Of a stretch of DNA of 64,000 bases, positions 46,304 to 59,344 are shown in pieces. The stretch comes from Trema orientale (lineage: Eukaryota > Streptophyta > Magnoliopsida > Rosales > Cannabaceae): positions 62,001 through 126,000 of the forward strand of contig JXTC01000132.1 in the NCBI GenBank assembly GCA_002914845.1, written 5' to 3'. Within the stretch, counting starts at the first letter, position 1. Every line of letters begins with the position of its first letter. The notes below the pieces were generated by a model, which was not told the DNA's origin, did not search any database, and saw nothing but the letters and a program-made list of their open reading frames with translations. Position numbers and translations under genes: made by a program.

Positions 46304-49153
46304 CAAAAAAAAAAAAAAAAAAAAAACACAATAAGGTAACTCCAACCAAAAACATGGAACATAGACACTAAAGTAAAAGTCCTTTTTTTCAGCAAGTCCT
46401 TTTAGGAGAAAAATAATACAGAAAAAGAATATTCTAAAGGGAAATCAAAATAGCTTGGGGGAAAAGAAAAACAATAGAGGTAACTTCTTAACAGCCAAGG
46501 AAGACCTTATTGGATTCGGCACAAGCCAAATCCCTACAAATCTGTATATAACAAGACTGTAATTACCTTATTAGAAAAATATGCAAGAGAATTTAGAAAT
46601 TAATTATAGAATATGCTAAAATATACTCGGCTTTTAGCAAAATAACAATAAATAAATAAAACAAAGATATATTTGGAGGAACATTGCATTTGTTGCTCAC
46701 AGCTGTCTATTAGTAAGCAAGCTTTTCCACCGTTGATATCATGATACGCAACGCGGCGCTGACACGTGGATTTTCAGTGGATGACCACTTTTTTTTCCTG
46801 CGTCAAACTTACGCTAGCCATGCCCCCGGGAATATATATCTTGCCTCTTGGCAATTTCCGTTTAGCAGCATCAGCACATAATTTATCCTCGTTGTATAGG
46901 ATATTCAATATTGTATTTGTGTATCGGTATTTAATTGCTAATTGGTTATTACAAAGGAGCTTTAAAAGAATGGCCAACGTCATGGATTTGAGTTGTGTAA
47001 AAAAAGAGCATGTTTAGCATTTTTAAAAACTAAATGTTAAAATAAAATGAACAGATTCTTATTAGAAAAATAATGTTAGGAATCATTTTTTTTTAGTATG
47101 ACTTGATGTGATAGTTAATATTGAATTAACGAATACAATTAGATCTATAATTAATTTTAATTACTAACGGAAAATAATAAATTATATGTCATATGTGATA
47201 TTTGTGGTATTATACTTTTTTAAATTTAAGTGTTGAAAGGGGAATTTCTTCATTAATAAAAGGATTTAATTTATTTTGATTATAACATTTCATTCAAGAC
47301 GTAAACGCGAAATTGTATTATTTCTGTCATTTATATTATGATCTGTTTGACTTTTCATGTGACTCAAATTTACTCCTAATTTTAGTTTCATTTTATATTG
47401 AACATGGCATTTTAAAACCTATATAAAATTAGTGAAAAGATTCACCATCCCTTAGGATTGTGGCCCTTCCTTGACAAAGTTTACTTGGACTTGGAGACTA
47501 AAACCAAAAAGAAAAACAAAAGAAAAAAAGAAGTTCACAAGTGAGGTTGTCTAATCCCAACTAGTGATTGAAACTACTTTTTGATACTTAAAACATGATA
47601 GTTTAACTTCTAATCATTGTAATGGTTGGAATAATCCATTTGGCCTCAAGTTGGGTACTTTTTGATGTAGGGATATTATTGTCACATTGCAAAAAGTTCC
47701 AGCCTCCAGTCCCTCAGACAGGCAGGCCGTAAAGTTAGGGACAACTATTAGCGGGCTGCCTCACTTTTTTAACATTTTTAAAAAAATATATATAATAAAA
47801 AAATACAAATCTCTTGAATTAAAAAGAAAAAAAAAAAAATCTTTATCGACTTAATCGAATGGATAGGTTGCCTGTCTGTCTCTCGTGTAGTGACAGATCG
47901 AGTCTTAATAATATTATTGACAAATCAATTTCTCATTGTCAATTTCCTTTTTTTATTAATCTGTTTTTTTAGTTACCAAAAATGCCACTTAAAACAGCTA
48001 ATTTAGATTGAATTACTTAACTGTCAAATTTTAATCCTAATCTGTCCACTCAACATTTAACTTTTCTATATATTTTTTTTCCAAAAAAAAAAAGAGAACA
48101 TTTTAAGTTTTCTAAATTAAATGCTAGAACAGTAATTAATAGAGATCTGTTCAAATTTCAATGAAATGAAATTCTAGGGACTTCTTGACGGTTGGTTTTC
48201 TCTTGGTCCTTATTCATCTTTTATTTTTTATTTTTTAACTGATAAACTTGCTGTTTAGGTTTTCACTTTCAGCATATATTTATCTTCCCCAAAATACCCT
48301 TTTCTAATTATAGATCCGTGTCTATTGTCTATGCAGCGTTAGTGGCAACTAAGGTAATTTATATATTTATGTTAGTGACCTTTCTGTAAAGACCCGCGCG
48401 CTAAATAAATTTAGCGGGACTTGAAGTTAGAGAGAGAAAATACTGCCACGTCGGACTCTCTCTGTAAGGTCCAGCTGTCATTCTATATGAACTTTCTATA
48501 TCAGCTCCTTCTCTGCCAAGTTGTATTTTTCTCTCTTTAAAAAGACACATCAAATTTTTACGAATATAATGAATTTGTGTCTTTTCTTTCTTAATTTGAC
48601 TCTTTAGCTTCCTCCTTGTGCCATTACTACCGATTCGGAGAATCTCTCTCTGTGTTTTGCTTCTTCAACCATTTTGGCTATAACCCCATTCGTCTCTCTC
48701 TTTTTTTTCTCTGCAATTTTTCTGGGTTTTCTCTCTCTAAATCCAATAACCCATTCTTATCTTCTTCCATAAGGTTTTCCTAAGCTTCTATTCTTTCCCT
48801 ATTCGAAACTAGTACTTGAGCTTCACCCATAACCCAATTTTCCAAGTTCTGGGTTCTCTCCCTCTTTCTGAAGCAGAAGCAATTTTCTTTCCTTCTGGGT
48901 TTTCTTGAATGCCGATTCTTGGCGTGACCCAGTTCGTGTTTTCGTTCACAGTCATTCTTTTCGTTGTTCTTATAGTTTCAACAAATTTATTTAAACCATA
49001 ATCTTTGTTTCCTCTTCTGTACCATTGTTCGAAAAGAAGCCATCTTCACCATCTTCAAGATCAAAATGCTTGACGGGTTATTGAAGCCGAAGTTTTACTC
49101 CAAATGGTGATTTGGCCCGAACCCGTATCTCTATTTTTTTTTTTTTTTTTTTT
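46304..49153. repeat. Tandem duplication, copy 1 (2,863-bp offset)
   Basis: Every stretch I compared recurs 2,863 bp downstream without a difference. The copy begins in a poly-A tract and ends in a poly-T tract followed by an N at 49154. It carries the upstream region, leader and exon 1 of the IST1-like gene. Identity this high means a very recent duplication or an assembly error. Confidence 0.9.
49066..49106 (+). pseudogene. Duplicate exon 1 of the IST1-like gene
   Basis: Identical to the genuine exon 1 at 51929-51969: ATG, MLDGLLKPKFYSK, and the same donor (TG|GTGATT). No exon 2 follows before the second copy. If the duplication is real, transcripts from this promoter could still splice to exon 2 at 52104, making it an alternative first exon. 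Confidence 0.8.
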
Positions 49154-49166
49154 NTTAAAAAAAAAC

Positions 49167-52016
49167 ATTAAAAAAAAAAAAAAAAAAAACACAATAAGGT
49201 AACTCCAACCAAAAACATGGAACATAGACACTAAAGTAAAAGTCCTTTTTTTCAGCAAGTCCTTTTAGGAGAAAAATAATACAGAAAAAGAATATTCTAA
49301 AGGGAAATCAAAATAGCTTGGGGGAAAAGAAAAACAATAGAGGTAACTTCTTAACAGCCAAGGAAGACCTTATTGGATTCGGCACAAGCCAAATCCCTAC
49401 AAATCTGTATATAACAAGACTGTAATTACCTTATTAGAAAAATATGCAAGAGAATTTAGAAATTAATTATAGAATATGCTAAAATATACTCGGCTTTTAG
49501 CAAAATAACAATAAATAAATAAAACAAAGATATATTTGGAGGAACATTGCATTTGTTGCTCACAGCTGTCTATTAGTAAGCAAGCTTTTCCACCGTTGAT
49601 ATCATGATACGCAACGCGGCGCTGACACGTGGATTTTCAGTGGATGACCACTTTTTTTTCCTGCGTCAAACTTACGCTAGCCATGCCCCCGGGAATATAT
49701 ATCTTGCCTCTTGGCAATTTCCGTTTAGCAGCATCAGCACATAATTTATCCTCGTTGTATAGGATATTCAATATTGTATTTGTGTATCGGTATTTAATTG
49801 CTAATTGGTTATTACAAAGGAGCTTTAAAAGAATGGCCAACGTCATGGATTTGAGTTGTGTAAAAAAAGAGCATGTTTAGCATTTTTAAAAACTAAATGT
49901 TAAAATAAAATGAACAGATTCTTATTAGAAAAATAATGTTAGGAATCATTTTTTTTTAGTATGACTTGATGTGATAGTTAATATTGAATTAACGAATACA
50001 ATTAGATCTATAATTAATTTTAATTACTAACGGAAAATAATAAATTATATGTCATATGTGATATTTGTGGTATTATACTTTTTTAAATTTAAGTGTTGAA
50101 AGGGGAATTTCTTCATTAATAAAAGGATTTAATTTATTTTGATTATAACATTTCATTCAAGACGTAAACGCGAAATTGTATTATTTCTGTCATTTATATT
50201 ATGATCTGTTTGACTTTTCATGTGACTCAAATTTACTCCTAATTTTAGTTTCATTTTATATTGAACATGGCATTTTAAAACCTATATAAAATTAGTGAAA
50301 AGATTCACCATCCCTTAGGATTGTGGCCCTTCCTTGACAAAGTTTACTTGGACTTGGAGACTAAAACCAAAAAGAAAAACAAAAGAAAAAAAGAAGTTCA
50401 CAAGTGAGGTTGTCTAATCCCAACTAGTGATTGAAACTACTTTTTGATACTTAAAACATGATAGTTTAACTTCTAATCATTGTAATGGTTGGAATAATCC
50501 ATTTGGCCTCAAGTTGGGTACTTTTTGATGTAGGGATATTATTGTCACATTGCAAAAAGTTCCAGCCTCCAGTCCCTCAGACAGGCAGGCCGTAAAGTTA
50601 GGGACAACTATTAGCGGGCTGCCTCACTTTTTTAACATTTTTAAAAAAATATATATAATAAAAAAATACAAATCTCTTGAATTAAAAAGAAAAAAAAAAA
50701 AATCTTTATCGACTTAATCGAATGGATAGGTTGCCTGTCTGTCTCTCGTGTAGTGACAGATCGAGTCTTAATAATATTATTGACAAATCAATTTCTCATT
50801 GTCAATTTCCTTTTTTTATTAATCTGTTTTTTTAGTTACCAAAAATGCCACTTAAAACAGCTAATTTAGATTGAATTACTTAACTGTCAAATTTTAATCC
50901 TAATCTGTCCACTCAACATTTAACTTTTCTATATATTTTTTTTCCAAAAAAAAAAAGAGAACATTTTAAGTTTTCTAAATTAAATGCTAGAACAGTAATT
51001 AATAGAGATCTGTTCAAATTTCAATGAAATGAAATTCTAGGGACTTCTTGACGGTTGGTTTTCTCTTGGTCCTTATTCATCTTTTATTTTTTATTTTTTA
51101 ACTGATAAACTTGCTGTTTAGGTTTTCACTTTCAGCATATATTTATCTTCCCCAAAATACCCTTTTCTAATTATAGATCCGTGTCTATTGTCTATGCAGC
51201 GTTAGTGGCAACTAAGGTAATTTATATATTTATGTTAGTGACCTTTCTGTAAAGACCCGCGCGCTAAATAAATTTAGCGGGACTTGAAGTTAGAGAGAGA
51301 AAATACTGCCACGTCGGACTCTCTCTGTAAGGTCCAGCTGTCATTCTATATGAACTTTCTATATCAGCTCCTTCTCTGCCAAGTTGTATTTTTCTCTCTT
51401 TAAAAAGACACATCAAATTTTTACGAATATAATGAATTTGTGTCTTTTCTTTCTTAATTTGACTCTTTAGCTTCCTCCTTGTGCCATTACTACCGATTCG
51501 GAGAATCTCTCTCTGTGTTTTGCTTCTTCAACCATTTTGGCTATAACCCCATTCGTCTCTCTCTTTTTTTTCTCTGCAATTTTTCTGGGTTTTCTCTCTC
51601 TAAATCCAATAACCCATTCTTATCTTCTTCCATAAGGTTTTCCTAAGCTTCTATTCTTTCCCTATTCGAAACTAGTACTTGAGCTTCACCCATAACCCAA
51701 TTTTCCAAGTTCTGGGTTCTCTCCCTCTTTCTGAAGCAGAAGCAATTTTCTTTCCTTCTGGGTTTTCTTGAATGCCGATTCTTGGCGTGACCCAGTTCGT
51801 GTTTTCGTTCACAGTCATTCTTTTCGTTGTTCTTATAGTTTCAACAAATTTATTTAAACCATAATCTTTGTTTCCTCTTCTGTACCATTGTTCGAAAAGA
51901 AGCCATCTTCACCATCTTCAAGATCAAAATGCTTGACGGGTTATTGAAGCCGAAGTTTTACTCCAAATGGTGATTTGGCCCGAACCCGTATCTCTATTTT
52001 TTTTTTTTTTTTTTTA
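49167..52016. repeat. Tandem duplication, copy 2
   Basis: Second copy of the 2.86-kb unit. It again starts in a poly-A tract (from about 49171) and ends in a poly-T tract at 52015, then runs directly into the rest of the IST1-like gene. Confidence 0.9.
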
Positions 52017-54905
52017 CATATTTATCTATTTTTTTTAATATTTGTTTTTTTTTTCCTGCATATTTATTGATTTTCAATTTCTGGGTCTTTTTCAATGTCG
52101 TAGCAAAACGAATGTGAAGCTCACTAAGACACGTCTGGAGGCCATAAAGAAGAAGAGAAACGCAGTCCAGAAGTTCTTAAAGAATGATATTGCCGATCTT
52201 CTTAGGAATGGCCTTGATTCCAACTCATATAGCAGGGTAATAAGCCTGATCTCATTATTTTTTCTCTCATTACGGTATATTAGTAAGCTACTTTTCTCGG
52301 TTAATCTCTGTTTTACGTTATTTCTCTTGTGCCGAAAAATAGGCCCCGTTCATGGCATGCTTCATAATTTTCGTACTTTCTTTATGGATAACCATGAATT
52401 GATGGATTGCTATTATTGTTTTGCCTTTTTTTTTTTTTTTCATTCGTTGTTTGGGCTTTGTGATAGAAACTTTTGTGTTTGTTCTAGAGCAAAAAAACTG
52501 TCTTATTGTTACATTTATTTGTTTTTTCCCTGATATGTATATATATACACACATATATACATACATGTGTATATCTATATCCGTATTTTTAATGGCTTTA
52601 AGCCTTCTAATTCTTGCCCAAGGCAAGACTATCTGCGGGGGACCATCTGTTCCCTGTTTGACCACTAAATCATCTTCTTTATGGAAGCGGTATTTTCTCC
52701 CTGTTGTTTACGATGGTGTGGTAGACACAGCCACATGGAGGGTCTTCTTCAGCTTTTCTTGGTGTTGGGGTTGTCGATTTTGATATGGTCAATCCTATAT
52801 ATGAAGATGCTAAGCCATAGTCTTCGGTGCTGACAACCTGTGACGACGTCGTTTTGTTTTATATCTTGTTCTAGGGCTTTTTGACTTTTTCCTACTTGTC
52901 TTCTCCTTGAAACTGCCTCCAGATACTCCTCAAGGTTACGGGATAGGAACGATAGAGGCCTTGTTTTTATATCCGTCTCCCCCCTTTTTTGGACGATAGA
53001 GGATATGTGTTAACAATCGCTAGTTCTTAATTCTAAATCATTCTTTTGCCTGTAGCTGTTAATAAAGGACATTTAAGTTGCATCATACATAAAAATGGCA
53101 TTGCAACATAGCTGATGATATATGCATGTTACTTTTTGGCACCCTAGCTAGTCTCCCCACAATTCTTCTGACTGATGGTAAATTGGTCAAGCAGGCTGAA
53201 GGGTTTCTGGTTGAGCAAAATTTGACGGCCTCTTACGAATTGGTGGAGAATTTTTGTGGGTGCATCTTAAGTAATCTTTCTCTCATGCAAAAGCAAAGGT
53301 ATGTTCCAGTTCACATGTCACAGAAACTTGCAATTTATACACGAATATACAAATACGCACACATATTTTTGATGAGTTCTTTCTGATTTTATTTTTTTCT
53401 GTTCAAAAATATTTTTAGGGAATGCCCTGAAGAATGCAAGGAAGCTGTATCATCTCTGATTTATGCTGCTGCAAGGTTTGCTGATTTGCCAGAACTACGT
53501 GATCTCAGAAACTTGTTCACTGAGCGCTATGGGAATTCTCTCGAGTCTTACATAAGTAAAGAGGTAATGTTTTGCATTGACACAGTTTGAAATTTCGTAC
53601 GTCTACTTGAGGAAGACGCATTCGTTTAAAGATAATTTGTTTCTTTAACTAACCCAATTTAATTCCTTTTTCTTAGTTTATGGAGAGGTTGAAGCCAAAG
53701 CCTTTTAGCAAAGAGATGAAGCTTCAGTTACTGCAAGATATAGCAAGGGAATTCTCCATTGAATGGGATTCTAAGGCTTTGGAACAAAAACTGTATACTC
53801 CCCCACCAGCGCTAGTAAATTTGCATGTACGTCACTTTCTCTGCATTTTGAATCAAAATCAGTTGGCTTTTACTGGGAGAAAAACGAAAAAGAAAATTGG
53901 CTTTCTATGATTTATATAAACGATAGCTTACATGTTAGCCCTTTTGTTGACCAAATTTCTCCATTTATTAATAATGCATTATTGCTTGAGGTAAAGGGCA
54001 AGTAAGAAATTTACTGAAAAGGGTATCTGCATCAAAGCTGCTTACTAATGTCTCTCTTTGTAACATGTTCAACCCTTCTGCAGAAGCAGCCCGAATATGC
54101 ATCTCTAACCGACAATGGCGATGAAAGGCGCAGATCAAACAAAAGAGAGGAAGATGCACTTCCCAGAAGAAATACTGAAGAGAGCGGGAACAAGATGAGC
54201 AACCTAAGTGATCACACTGCATCAGAAGGAAAATCTCACCGTGGCAGGGTGCAGAGCAGTAGCGAAGATGAAACATTTACAGATTTTTCCCAAGATGAGA
54301 GGAAAACTTCTTCAAGTTCGGCAGGCAGCGTTTCAGAGGACGACGCAGATAGCAAGAGGCCCTTCTATCAAAGATTAGCTCGTCCCCCGTATCTCAAACC
54401 AAAGCCTGATCAAAGCGGTTTAGATGTACCGACAAAGCTGAATAGTCATGTTGATCAAGTGGTACAAAGTAATCTTCAAGAAAATCAAGTTGTGGAGGAT
54501 AAGCCGAAACCGAGATCAGTTAGGCGAAGAAACTTGAAACCACCACCGGGTTATGAAAGTTCAAGTAAACAGGAGCCGAGGCCGGGCTTGAGGACCATAA
54601 ATGCAAATGATAGTGATCCAAGGGATGAAGAAGAGAAGATGATTGATGGGCTTTTGATGCATTTCAGTAACAAGCGATCACCTTATGAATCTAACAGGAG
54701 CAAAAAGCCAGAGCTGGCCTTGCCACCGGGCAGACTATCGTCTCTCCCGCCTGAGCCATTGTCCCCGGCGGTTGCAACTAGAGCGCCCGCCCGAGCAGCA
54801 TCGTTGGAGCCAGAAATTCTGAGCACGGCCGGCCATGTCCATCCTAAGCTGCCTCCTGATTATGATGAGTTTGCTGCACGTATTGCAGCTCTTAGGGGGA
54901 AGTAG
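51929..54905 (+). CDS. IST1-like protein (ESCRT-III regulator), six exons
   Basis: IST1 proteins bind ESCRT-III and the VPS4/LIP5 machinery and regulate multivesicular-body sorting in the cytosol and on endosomes. Exons: 51929-51969, 52104-52236, 53195-53298, 53419-53563, 53677-53826 and 54084-54905; 1,395 nt, 464 codons plus TAG, all GT-AG. Residues ~9-180 form the helical IST1 domain (KLTKTRLEAIKKKRNAVQKF, KNDIADLLRNG, ELVENFCGCILSNL, IYAAARFADLPELRDLRNLF, FMERLKPKPFSKEMKLQLLQ). The rest is charged, low-complexity and mostly disordered, as in plant IST1-like proteins. The C-terminus PDYDEFAARIAALRGK resembles a MIM1 motif, which binds VPS4-family MIT domains. The promoter and first exon lie inside the 2.86-kb duplication, and a long CT-rich leader precedes the ATG. 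Confidence 0.93.
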
Positions 54906-56594
54906 AGGTAGCAAGGACATTGATGATTGATTAGCAGCCAGCAGCTTCGCTTAGTGAAGATTCTTTTATGAACTTAATTCTCAGTGGAAGGATGATCTAG
55001 TCCAAGCTTCTAATATTTGGCATAGCTAAAAGGAAAAATGAAAGAGGAAAAAGAGAGCGAGTCCTCATAGGTGTCATACTATTTAGTATTATGTTATCTA
55101 CTGATCAATTAATCGTATTCATTAGCAAAAATCAAAACAATGTGTATGTCTTAACGGTTAATCACAGATATTTTATTGGGTTTCTTATACCTGTCTCTCG
55201 ACAGTAAACTGCGGTTAATTTGAGACTTTGTATAGTCCTTTCCTTTAATTTGAGACTTTGTATAGTCCTTTCCTTCCCCCCCCCCCACCCCCCCAATAAT
55301 GGTAAGACTCGCTATATCTCTATACCTTACTAACGATCCAAAAAAAGCGGCGGCTCCATCAATTTGAGTTTTTTGTTTTGTCCTTATTATCAAGTATAAT
55401 ATCAACGTCATTTTTTTCCGCTTTATTATTTTTTTTCCTTTTTTTTTTTTGGGAATAACGCTTTATTATCTTTAACTCAACGCTTTGTCTTTTTATCAGT
55501 TTATGTGATAAATGTAAAACTAACACTTTAATTATATATGCACTATACTTACATGTGTTTATGTATAACACGTCTCCCCTCCATTATATAAGCTAAACCG
55601 AATTGTTTTCTTTTAAAATGAGTTCTTATTATAATGGGGGGTTCTAGAGTACGTATACCCATTTGGGTGTATTAATACACCCTTTTGTGGTATCCATTTG
55701 ATTAGAAATAAGTGGAGTAGATGAGTTGGTTTGATTGCCCCTTTAATATCCAGTGAAACAGGGGATCGAATGGATGTGTAGAGGGTGCGAGACGCCGTCT
55801 AACGAACGACGTGGATAGATGCCGTCTAACAAATCGCATGATGGTAAAGCTAGTTCCCCTTTCAAGAAAGGGTTCCGTAGTCGTAGCCGACCCTTCATTT
55901 CGACCGCCCAACACCTTTGCGCCTCACCTGAAAAAAAAAAAAAAAAAAAGAAACGAAGAATGTCAGAGTAGGAGTAAATATTTGGAGTGATGCGAAGAAG
56001 TTCTGGAAGAATTTAAGGTGAGTTTTCGAATCTTACATTTTGTAATTGCTTTTTTGAATGGAAAAGAGTTGGAGTTGTATAGGTTTGTGGTTTTGGTCAA
56101 GAGTGTTGTAGGTAAGTGTCGGAAGTATTTGTTGTGAAAATAGTATATATTAATCAAATAAAGATTTTCAAATTTAGAACGTGGACTCCTATATTTGTTG
56201 ATATATATCCTCTATTTCGGATGAGGTTTGTTTATATTTATATTGGATTTATATATGATTTTCGGTCGTGATTGAGGTAGCATGTGTCATTGTGGCTGGG
56301 TTGCATATATTCATGTAATAGTTTAATCAATTGTTAATTTTGAAGGAAAAGTCGTATGGTTGCTGATATATATATTATCTTTGGGATGCAGTGTGTTTAT
56401 ATACATATTTGATTTTTTGTATTATGAGGCCATGATGGAGGCAGGGCTACGTAATTAAAGAGTCATTGTGGCTAGGTTGTAGTGTTATTGAGGAGATGTA
56501 ATGGGTAGGTCGTAGTACTATTGTATTATTAGCATTTGCAAATGAAAAATTTACTTCTTGTGTCTATATTATATCATCAATGCAGGAATTTGCA
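54906..56594. other. Spacer downstream of the IST1-like gene
   Basis: Contains the IST1-like 3' UTR, a ~31-bp tandem duplication (TTTGAGACTTTGTATAGTCC) at about 55214-55274, a C-rich run at about 55276-55294, and an 18-bp perfect palindrome GGGTGTATTAATACACCC at 55665-55682. GATGCCGTCTAAC-like words repeat near 55790-55830. No supported gene. Confidence 0.5.
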
Positions 56595-59344
56595 ATGGGA
56601 GATCCAACCATTAATTATATTGTTGATGCGATACGGCAAATGGATGTAGAATATCGCGATCTGAAGGAGCAGAAGAGTGGGTTGGAGCATCAATTGAAGT
56701 TGATGCTGGAGGAGAACAAACAGAGGGAGGAGGATCGACGAAGATTTCAGAATGTTGTATTTGATCTACTTTTCTGGTCTAAGACTCCATCTCATGTTGG
56801 CAGTGAGGGTGGGGTGTTTGGGAATGAGAAGTTATCAAGTGGAGATGTAAAATTGGACAATAGTAAAGGTATCGATATTGATAGGGATTTAGTCTTATTG
56901 GAGACGAAGAAGTCTATTTTAAAATCTAGGTTGTTGACTAGGGGACCGTTGATCTTCATACTCGCAGCTGTAACTGTTCATATGATAAAATTGATAGTTT
57001 CATAAATGGGTCAGGAATTAATAGTTGCATTTTGAAGTCTGAGATTATTGAAGAGCACTCTAAGCGGAAGGGAAAACTCCCATAGGTTGAAGTTATAAGT
57101 GCAATGAAGCCTCCTAAGTTTGGTGGATCTCCACAATTCAGCTTTGTTGACAATAAAGTTGTAATTGAAATTGTGTTTTTAATATTAGTTTAGTCTAAAT
57201 TCAAAGATAGTTATGTATAAAGTAACCTGTCAAGTAGTAAAATGTAGTTTTGTATTTGTGATATATACTTTGTTATTTCTGTTTTGTAGGAAGTGAACTG
57301 CTTGTACATTGGTAGATCAGGGACCAGACTTGTAGAAAGTAGAATTAGAAGATGTACACGTAATGCTTCTCTTGATATTTCATTGACCAGCAAAACATGT
57401 GAGGTAGTTAGAGAGATTGTTCGGAAGAATATTATTTTGTATTATGAATGTATAATGAAGTATTTTTGTTTGAAATAATTTTTTATATAATGTGCAGAAA
57501 AAAAAGGGTAGGTCAAAGTCGTCGGAGAGTTATAGTAAAATGTCTGGTTGTAATGGTCAAGTTATGAAGTACAGAGTTGGATCTTTCAAGGTTACAAAGA
57601 AGTTGAACGCTCCAAGAGATGGTGAAGTTCTAGAGTATATATTTGATGAGTCTTTGCTGATGAGATAGGTTGAAGCTAGTTACTGTACATGATTTATATA
57701 ACTGTTCTAATTCTTATTATGTTGTGAAAGTTACATTTGTGTATACTTATGATTTTAGTGAATATATTGTTGAGATGGTACACAACCATATTCAAAAGGG
57801 AATGATGCTATGTCTAAAACTGGGAGGTAATGTATGGGGGAAGGTAAGACTGGCAGATTTTTGTTTAAGTTAGTGTTACGACTAATTACTTTTAATGTGT
57901 GGTACAATATTTAATGGTGGTGGAATTTTAAAATGGTAACTGGCAAGTTATCAATGTGGTTTCGGAGATCTTAACTGAATTTGAGACTAACATACATCAT
58001 GAGGAAAGGAAGGATTGGTTCTTGTCGACCCGTTTGATAGTACATTTTTGAGAACATTAATAGAGGTTATATATGGTAGATTATTTTGTCCTAACACTGG
58101 GTGACATGTTTAACATTATTATGTTGGAGAAGAATAAAGTAGTCGGGGTGAGCAAGCTGAGACCAAAGGTTGGAGAGAAGAATATAATCAGAGATTTTTA
58201 TATGGGCAATTAGCAGTATTGCAAGAAGGTAAGTAGTGAATGAAAGCAATTTTTAGTTCGTGATGCTATTTATGGTAATAATGACGAAGAAAGTTTGTTT
58301 CGTATAACGTGTTTCTTGCAGATTTTTACTCCGAGTCACTAGAAAGTGATTAGACATTGGCTGCTCCTTGTTGTTTTTGTGGAGGATTCTGTTGTGCAGA
58401 TATGGGACTCCTTTCTTAGATCTGCTGAATTGACAGGAAGATCCATTGTGGATAAAGTTGTGAGTACTATATATATTTTTCAATTTTTTTATGTGATATT
58501 TGGAAGAAAGGTAAATTGAATAAGGAATTAAATATGATTTACATGAAATAAAAAATGTTGTTCAATAGGCTTAACAGAAATGGCTGGTTGGTGTGCAACA
58601 AATTTTAGCGCAAATGCATCATTGGGTACAATTAGAGAATGTGATTCTATGATAGCTGAGAAATAGTACATGGCGTGATTTTTATGAAATCTTTTATTTG
58701 GGTTGTCGAAAAGTTGTATAATATTCGTTTCAACAAATATCCATAAACTCACATAATATTTACAAATAACGAGGTTTGTTTAGTTTGATGAATTGAAATT
58801 TTAGGTTGATAATAATTATACGTATATATTATATGGTACGCTATGATGGTGATGAAAGCGATATACTTGGTTTTTGCAGTTGATCAATTTGGATATGTAT
58901 TTGGCACCTGATATTGCGAAGTACAAGCCACCATGATGGTCGTTCACAAAATTTCATGTAGAGACAAATAGGGATGTTCCTCAATAGAAAAATTGTAGTG
59001 ATTGTGGAATATATGTAATTAACTTCTTGGAGCAACGTGATTGGTCTTTGCTGAGGCATTCTAATATACTCAACAGTTACATGTTGATATTGTGGAAGTA
59101 TAATACTGTATTGTTACAATTGTCCTTAATAAACTAATGTTTTTAATTTTATTTTGACTGCAGTATCATTCAGAAAAGTGACCATGCTAGAGCTACTGTG
59201 AATATTATTTTATCGGATCAAAATCAGAATAAGGAGAAATTATGTCGCGATATGAAGCTGTACTATAAGGAGAAGTTCACATCCTGCAATGTCAACAATG
59301 GTGGTTTCGATTCTAGGTACCAAAAGTACAAGTTTGAAACATAA
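56595..59344 (+). pseudogene. Ulp1-type (C48) cysteine-protease gene, decayed
   Basis: Likely pieces: 56595-56940, a helical, Lys/Glu-rich N-terminal region starting MGDPTINYIVDAIRQMD; 57289-57403 and 57499-57665, bounded by splice-like signals; then the protease region. The catalytic set is visible: HW in RHWLLLVVF near 58352, D in QIWDSFL near 58402, and C in DCGIYVINFLE at 59000. The C-terminal part (RATVNIILSDQNQ) ends with TAA at 59342-59344. In-frame stops and frame changes lie between and within the pieces (for example before FTKFHVE and SDCGIY), so no protein is made. Ulp1 domains of this kind are often carried by plant transposons, including some MULEs. No transposon ends were found, so this origin is inferred. 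Confidence 0.65.

Noticed and set aside
46766..47017. Pair of identical 83-codon frames (also 49629-49880)
   Set aside because: They are identical only because they lie in the 2.86-kb duplication. The reverse strand is also open, and there is no domain; they sit in the promoter region of the IST1-like gene.
52318..52783. Open frames of 115-163 codons inside IST1-like intron 2
   Set aside because: They are intron read-through or antisense shadows; the exon structure of the conserved protein accounts for the locus.
54048..54083. Start of a shorter separate gene at 54048
   Set aside because: The frame from 54048 is intron read-through into the last IST1-like exon; the acceptor at 54082-54083 and upstream exons give a complete family-length protein.
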